A stretch of 64,000 bases of DNA from Pleurodeles waltl (lineage: Eukaryota; Chordata; Amphibia; Caudata; Salamandridae), in the NCBI RefSeq assembly GCF_031143425.1, contig NC_090438.1, positions 756,923,823-756,987,822 on the forward strand. The letters are read 5' to 3'. The notes beneath the pieces are model-generated. The model had not been told where the DNA came from and ran no database searches. It was given only the letters and a program-made list of their open reading frames with translations. The position numbers were made by a program, and so were the translations under genes. How positions within the stretch are numbered: position 1 is the stretch's first letter; every line of letters begins with the position of its first letter. Shown piece by piece: positions 59,001 through 64,000 of the stretch.

Positions 59001-59532
59001 TGTTGTCTGTTTTTCAGACATTTTTAATCTGAATATTTTAAATAATCCTAGTGCAGCAACCACGATCTCCAAATCAGAAATGAAAAGTATATTTCTAACT
59101 TATGCAGAAAGGAAACGAGCAACTATAGCCGGATCATTGTCCGCCGTCATTTTTTATAATAGATACAATCTAATGGAGGGTTTTCCATCTTACCTAACTA
59201 TGGTGACTAGGAATTCACATAAATTCGTGCTAACCAGACTAAGATTTGGGATGGCACATTGTTTAGTAGCCCATCCAAACATTAAGAAACACCCGATTGG
59301 GCCATGTAGGTGCGATAATGTATCTACACAGAGCACTGTGCACCTTCTGCTGTTCTGTAAACTGTATACATGTTTTCGTATAGTATTTTTGAAACCTTTT
59401 GTTAAATACGGAACACGTACAGTTAAACATGCCATGGCTTTAATTTTTAATCTGCAATCGGCAGATATTTGTTTTTATACTGCCACCTTTTTAAATCAGT
59501 GCATCAATTCCAGGAAAAGTATGAGTTTTTAA
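56060..59532 (+). pseudogene. Non-LTR element ORF2 (endonuclease, RT); two stops, one shift
   Basis: The frame from 56060 gives PIVCWNVQG; a one-base shift near 56270 leads into the long 56254-58380 frame. Endonuclease motifs: LCLQETWC, WVGDFNTTL, SSVIDHVITSS and LSDHNCIIL. RT motifs: KAQGPDGVPIDVYK, VPIHKKGSRSDAKNYRPISL, SQYGFRKGRGTLDQ, CFADLSSAFDMVDHSILW, RGIRQSCVLAPLLFILFI, and intact YADD at 58351-58362. TGA at 58378-58380 and TAA at 58696-58698 are in frame, with homology continuing past both. The C-terminus has GPCRCDNVSTQSTVHLLLFC, a zinc-binding-like CxC..H..C. At about 1150 codons it matches single-protein LINE polymerases. Confidence 0.88.
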
Positions 59533-59799
59533 TGTATTTTATTATTCTTTTTATATATTTATGAATGACCATATGTATTACTCAATGAGCCATTAACTAT
59601 AATTAATAACTGTATGTTTTAATTGCAATGTCTTTGTAAATATGTACTGTTGTCTTTTTTTTTTTCTCTTCTTTGTTCATGCTTTTATGGTCATTTATAT
59701 GTGCCGAATAAAGCTTTATGAATTGAATTGACTAGTCTGAGTGGGAGGCAGAGCTGTGGATAAGGTAGTACTAGCTATATGCTGAGGTTCTTTCAGTTT

Positions 59800-59865
59800 A
59801 GTTGTATGGATACCCTTGCAGGATATTATCCGTGCTCTATAAATCCTGATTGATTGATTGATGTC
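59800..59865 (+). repeat. Short LINE/SINE 3' tail with ATTG repeats
   Basis: GTGCTCTATAAATCCTGATT followed by GATTGATTGATG resembles the 3' end of L2/CR1-type elements and SINEs that borrow it. Only the tail is recognisable. Confidence 0.5.
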
Positions 59866-59989
59866 TGAGATTGTGGTCACAGTTCACTTGACAAGCATGA
59901 CAAAGTGCTCTACGCAGCACCACGTTTTCATGTACATAATATGCTCATGTCATCCCCTATGAGCTAGAGTAGTAACGGCCCGATACCCA

Positions 59990-61335
59990 TCCGCTTTTTG
60001 AGATGGAAGGTGCATGGTTTAAACAACCTAAGTAAAGTCCAACTCATAATCAGATACCTTGATTGACACAAAATAGATGTGGCAAAGAAACACATCTTTG
60101 TACTCCCACCGTATCTGCCTTTGCTTTGAAATGGAGCTGCACTGGTGAGGTATTCCTCATATGTCCAGGGGACAGCCCCTTTGGTCAGACGTGGTATCCT
60201 ATTCAAACTCCTCCATGAGGTTAACATCACACAAGGTTATTTTAACATAATCCAAGCTATATTATGTGGGAAGCACATTATGCTGATTAATTCATATTGC
60301 ACCAAAACAGATATGGAACAAATTCATTGTGTGAGCACCTCAACCATGGTGGAGGGTTGGCGGGTGGTTGCTCTAATGGTACGACCCGCACTGTGCACAC
60401 ACCACTCAGCCGCCGAAGCCCTGGCAAGCATCATCGATCCCAGTGGGCTGGTAGATTGAGGGAGGCATTGATTCCCAACTACCACACGGGTCACGAGTTT
60501 GACTCCAATTCTGGGGAGGCATGATTGATATATGTCACTGGATCACTCACCTGTTAGGCTGGTGATAGAAACACCTGCAACTACACACTGCACATTCTCC
60601 TGTTACATCTCCCCCCTAGCTTTAAAGAAAATGTTAAGATGGAAATGGTATATATACATGCGATCTGAATTGCTAAGCAATATAACGTTCACAGGCGCCC
60701 CCTGAGATAGATTAGATGAACTGAAGTGCGAGACTGGATTGCTTAAAATACGCTACAAGCACCCACACTGATGGAGATTAAAACTACAATTACAGATTTC
60801 ACTCAGGCCATGGATCAAGAGGTGAAATACCTGTATAAACATGCCAAATCCAGGGTGCATGGAGAAGCAGATGAGTAAGGATCCTCCCCTTACTAACAAA
60901 GCAGTCAGACAACTCACAACCTAATACAACTGGCTAGAGACAATGGTAACTTCATGTATGAATTTGAAAATATTAGAGCAAAATTAAACACAACTTAAAC
61001 AGGTGAGACACATCCCATGTCTCCAGAGCCCCTGTACACTACTCAATTTAGTTTGCCCATGTAGCCGGAAAGGTGGAGAGGCCCTGTAAGCAATTTCTTG
61101 ATGCACCTTTCACTCGTGAGGAGTTCACAATAGTTATATCAGGATTAAACACATTTAAAACTCTGGGAAATGATGTGTTCCCAGTGGACTTCTATAAAGT
61201 CTACTGTCAAATCTCCTTGACTCCTGCAGGTGTATAATGAGCCAATAGAGGAGGGTAGCCTCCCCAACTCACTCAGCAAAACTATACTCATAACACTCCT
61301 AGAACCCATGTCTTCTATGCACAGTGATGCTTACA
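59990..61335 (+). pseudogene. Old L1 ORF2 relic
   Basis: Traces on the + strand: YSSYVQGTAPLVRRGILFKL (endonuclease strand region, about 60149-60208) followed by LCGKHIMLINSYC. After an unrelated gap at 60350-60780 come EEFTIVISGLNTFKTLG, VFPVDFYKVYC and NSLSKTILITLLEP, which match the L1 linker-to-RT region (..GxDGFPxEFYK.., ..IxLIPKPGK..). Many stops; no catalytic box survives. It is cut off at 61338 by an LTR end. Confidence 0.65.
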
Positions 61336-61338
61336 GGC

Positions 61339-61382
61339 TGTAGGAAGCTGGCTCTGTATATAATATATCAATGGGAGATATA
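61339..61382 (-). repeat. LTR 3' end (44 bp), interrupted by Harbinger-2
   Basis: TGTAGGAAGCTGGCTCTGTA and the next 24 bases match the outer 44 bases of the gypsy LTRs at 19234-19277 and, in reverse, 26899-26942. The rest of this LTR is displaced beyond the window by the Harbinger-2 insertion. Confidence 0.75.
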
Positions 61383-61980
61383 GGCGGTCATTACAACATT
61401 GGCGGTAAAAGCTACTTACCGCCGTGCAGAAGACCGCCAACACACCGCCGCGGCTGCGGAAATCCACCACAGCTATTATGACCTACAGCTCGGAATCTGC
61501 CAAAATTCAGACACCCACACAAGTCCGCCACACCAAAGGTCAGTGATAAACTGGCGAAAACGAATCCTCCACCGTCACGCCTACAGAAATACGCCCACAC
61601 TATCACGACCCACGAATCCACGTGGCGGTCTTTCAACCGCGGTATTCCATTGGCGGTACACACCGCTGCGCTCAAAATACACACACATGTACAAAACACA
61701 GCCACATTGGACAATTCAAAATACACACACCTGATACACATACACACACCACTCCCACACACCCATTACAATATAAAACACACAACCACATCACCCACAA
61801 ACCCCTACAACAAAATTACAGAGAAAAGGTCAGAGAGAGACACAACAAACAACTACCAAGCATCCACAGGCACAAAATACCATCACCCACAGAACTTCCA
61901 TGCACCTCACACAACACACCACTAAATATCACCCCACTTATCACTACACACACCACCCCACACATCACCCACACCACCCC

Positions 61981-63501
61981 ATGGCACGGCAAAGACACCC
62001 CAGGTTCTCTGAGGAGGAGCTCAGGGTCATGGTGGAGGAAATCATCCGGGTAGAGCCACAGCTATTCGGAGCACAGGTGCAGCACACCTCCATAGCCAGG
62101 AAGATGGAGCTATGGCGAAGAATAGTGGACAGGGTCAACGCAGAGGGACAGCACCCAAGAAATAGGGATGACATCAGGAAGAGGTGGAACGGCCTACGGG
62201 GGAAAGTGCGTTCCGTGGTCTCAAGATACCACCTTGCGGTTCAGCGGACTGGCGGCGGACCCCCACGTCCTCCCCCACAAATAACATGGGAGGAGCAAGT
62301 CTTGGCGATTCTGCATCCTGAGGGCCTCCCAGGAGTAGATGGAGGAATGGACTCTAGTAAGTCAACTCTTAACTATTACATCCCCCACCCTACTTGCATG
62401 CTATCACATACCCCCACCCTCACCCTCACCCCATCACTCCAACTCCTCACAAATGTCCCAACATCACAAACCACACATCCTAACACCAAGCCCTGCATGC
62501 AACAACAAAGCATGGACACCCATCACCAAAGCATGGCCACTGCACATACCCATACACCCCCCTAAACCACCATCACACAAGGTCCCACACAGGAATGCAA
62601 GCACTGGGGTACACGGTCACCCACCTATTGCACACCATAGCACACACAGATGTAATAAACATCCTTTTACACCCCTGCAGGACCCCTACCCAAAGTCACC
62701 GGACAGGAGGGTCCACACATGTCCACACCACCAACAGAAGAGGCCCACAGTGATGACAGCAGCTCTGTCCAACTGGATCTAGATGACCAGCCCGGCCCGT
62801 CGGGGACCTTGGGACAGTCGGTTCCCCTCACACAGTCACAGGCCACCACAGAGCTTCCCCCCTCTGGAAACACCAGCACAGCACCCACCCAGTGGGCCCA
62901 TACCTCTGTCCCCAGGACACATCAATCAGCAGTGTGTCCACCACTACGGGGAACCCAGGCTAACCCACCACCCCAACAACAGGGACCTGGGGGCAGTGGT
63001 AGTGGGCACACAGTCCAGGGGACGGAGGCCCAGGAACACAGGGGAACTTGGAGGGCTGATGTGCGACAGGGGGAGGTCAGGCCAAGGCAACCCACTCTCC
63101 ACGAGGCCCTCTCCAACATCATGGGAGCCTACCACCACTCCCAGGAGACAATGGCAACGGTACTGGCCAAGTTTCAGGAGACCGAGCGGCTGCAGGAGTA
63201 ACAGTATTTGGGCTTCAGGGAGGAACTCAGATTCATCAATTCCACCCTGGGCACCATCGCAGGGGTGCTGAAGGAAGTACTCAACAGCAGGAGGGACACT
63301 GTGGCACAACAAGGGGCCCCTGACACTAGCCTGGACGATGAACTGCCCACCACCTCTGCCGGCGCTAGTGGACAGGACGCCCTGCCACAGGACCACCACA
63401 CCAGCACCCCACCCCCTGCAGAGGGAGAGCCACCCCGCAAACTGTCCCTGAGATCCAGGACAAAGTCAGAGAACGATGCCAAGACCCCCGCCAAGAAATG
63501 A
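61981..63501 (+). pseudogene. Harbinger SANT/Myb-like gene A, copy 2 (single stop)
   Basis: Exon 1 (61981-62356) encodes MARQRHPRFSEEELRVMVEE and then KMELWRRIVDRVN..DDIRKRWNGLRGKV, a SANT/Myb-like DNA-binding domain. It ends at a donor GTAAGT. Exon 2 begins at 62681 after CACCCCTGCAG in the matching phase; joining keeps the frame. It holds an acidic SDDSSSVQLDLDD motif, a Pro/Gln/Thr-rich linker, then helical SNIMGAYHHSQETMATVLAK and FREELRFINSTLGTIAGVLK, a likely oligomerisation or partner-binding part. The end is a basic tail TPAKK at 63501. The only visible defect is TAA at 63199-63201 between the two helices. Its partner would be the Harbinger transposase. Confidence 0.8.
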
Positions 63502-63980
63502 GACCACCCTGAATGTCATCTTTCTGTCCCACTTTGTCACCCTGTCCATCCTCAAACTGCCCCAGCTCCACTTCCTATGGCCATTTGGGCAATTCACCTG
63601 TGAGACTTATAGACTGGACTCTGCCATGGACATTCCTCCACCATCACCCCTCACCATTTTACAACCCCCTCCAATATTGAGCACTTCAATAAACACCCTT
63701 GAGGCACAAATCAATCTGGAGTCAGTCTGTGATTTCGAAATAGTGTATTAGCAATTACAGTGTCAAAATGCTCTTTCAAATGTAATGTCAACATACCTAT
63801 ATCACACAGCTCTAGTCCATGAGGAAACAAAGCAGATGTCACACAGTGGGACCCAGATCTGTGAAATCGTAAGGGAAAGTGACAACTCAGTGACCATACT
63901 CTGGGTGAAAACGACAGACAGTAGTGAGGTAGTAGTGTTAAAGTACATGTAATAGGCAGGTCTGTATTCTTACCTGTGTC

Positions 63981-64000
63981 TCACTGGAAATATTGCAGGA
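63981..64000 (-). pseudogene. Harbinger-2 transposase, last codons only
   Basis: The - strand ends ..QYFQ-stop (TGA at 63983-63981), matching the end of the copy 1 transposase at 38805-38811, and is followed by the same GACACAGGTAAG. The rest lies outside the window. Confidence 0.7.

Larger units (their letters stand above)
54054..59728 (+). mobile_element. Endonuclease-type non-LTR retrotransposon, full length
   Basis: Flanked by the 13-bp direct repeat TGACTAGTCTGAG (54041-54053 and 59729-59741). It has a 5' UTR (54054-54788), ORF1 (54789-56011), ORF2 (about 56060-59532) and a short 3' UTR with AATAAAGC. The end ATTGAATTG is not a poly(A) tail. It is the best preserved retrotransposon in the window: one C-run frameshift in ORF1, and one frameshift plus two stops in ORF2. 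The RT and the CxC..H..C tail suggest an I-group (Ingi/Vingi-like) clade, but that placement is tentative. The L1 and L2 elements nearby are clearly different. Confidence 0.88.
61383..64000. mobile_element. PIF/Harbinger DNA transposon, copy 2 (partial, runs off window)
   Basis: The left end GGCGGTCATTACAACATTGG matches the right end of copy 1, so this copy lies in the opposite orientation. The subterminal region (61400-61680) is dense in GCCGCGG and GGCGGT words and mirrors copy 1 at 41100-41400 closely. SANT/Myb-like gene A follows on the + strand, then the tail-to-tail transposase end at 63981-64000 on the - strand. The remainder is outside the window. Confidence 0.9.

Overview
The window looks like intergenic DNA from a very large vertebrate genome, most likely a urodele amphibian (newt/salamander). 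I recognise no host gene. Almost everything identifiable is transposable-element (TE) sequence, and many elements sit inside one another. The organism call is an inference. It rests on the mix of families (L1, L2-like and another endonuclease-type non-LTR element, DIRS, Penelope-like, Ty3/gypsy with 2-3 kb LTRs, and many PIF/Harbinger elements) and on my recollection that Harbinger expansion has been reported for the newt Pleurodeles.

Layout. 1-7.4 kb: mostly unrecognised sequence with a G-rich minisatellite (about 1505-2860) and small LINE relics. 7.43-18.37 kb: an L1 on the + strand with a 9-bp target-site duplication (TSD). It is broken by an LTR fragment (7.92-9.20 kb), a Harbinger-type MITE made of back-to-back palindromes (11.50-12.12 kb), and a 5'-truncated Penelope-like element (12.14-15.67 kb, - strand). 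The Penelope-like element carries two more palindromic MITEs and a candidate type I hammerhead ribozyme. 19.23-32.00 kb: a Ty3/gypsy element on the - strand, bounded by CCTAT duplications, with the order gag-PR-INT-RT-RH. That is the copia-like order known from Gmr1-type elements. It is interrupted by two solo LTRs (TSDs CTCTC and GTAGA) and a truncated Harbinger MITE.

A DIRS-type element (- strand) is the host sequence for the gypsy element, for Harbinger copy 1 (32.95-41.41 kb) and for a 2-kb solo LTR (42.61-44.63 kb, TSD CCACT). Harbinger copy 1 holds a transposase relic and two separate SANT/Myb-like genes. 44.68-45.65 kb is another Harbinger MITE. 46.98 to about 52.6 kb is an L2/CR1-like LINE on the - strand. 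52.7-54.0 kb is unclassified. 54.05-59.73 kb is a nearly intact endonuclease-type non-LTR element on the + strand with a 13-bp TSD. 60.0-61.3 kb is an old L1 relic. 61.38 kb to the window end is Harbinger copy 2, opposite in orientation to copy 1, with a SANT/Myb-like gene broken by a single stop codon.

The elements do not work together as a host pathway. Their nesting instead gives a relative insertion history: L1, then Penelope-like, then MITEs; and DIRS, then gypsy, Harbinger and solo LTRs. All element proteins show at least one frameshift, stop or lost catalytic residue. The best preserved are ORF2 of the 54-60 kb element and the SANT/Myb gene of Harbinger copy 2.
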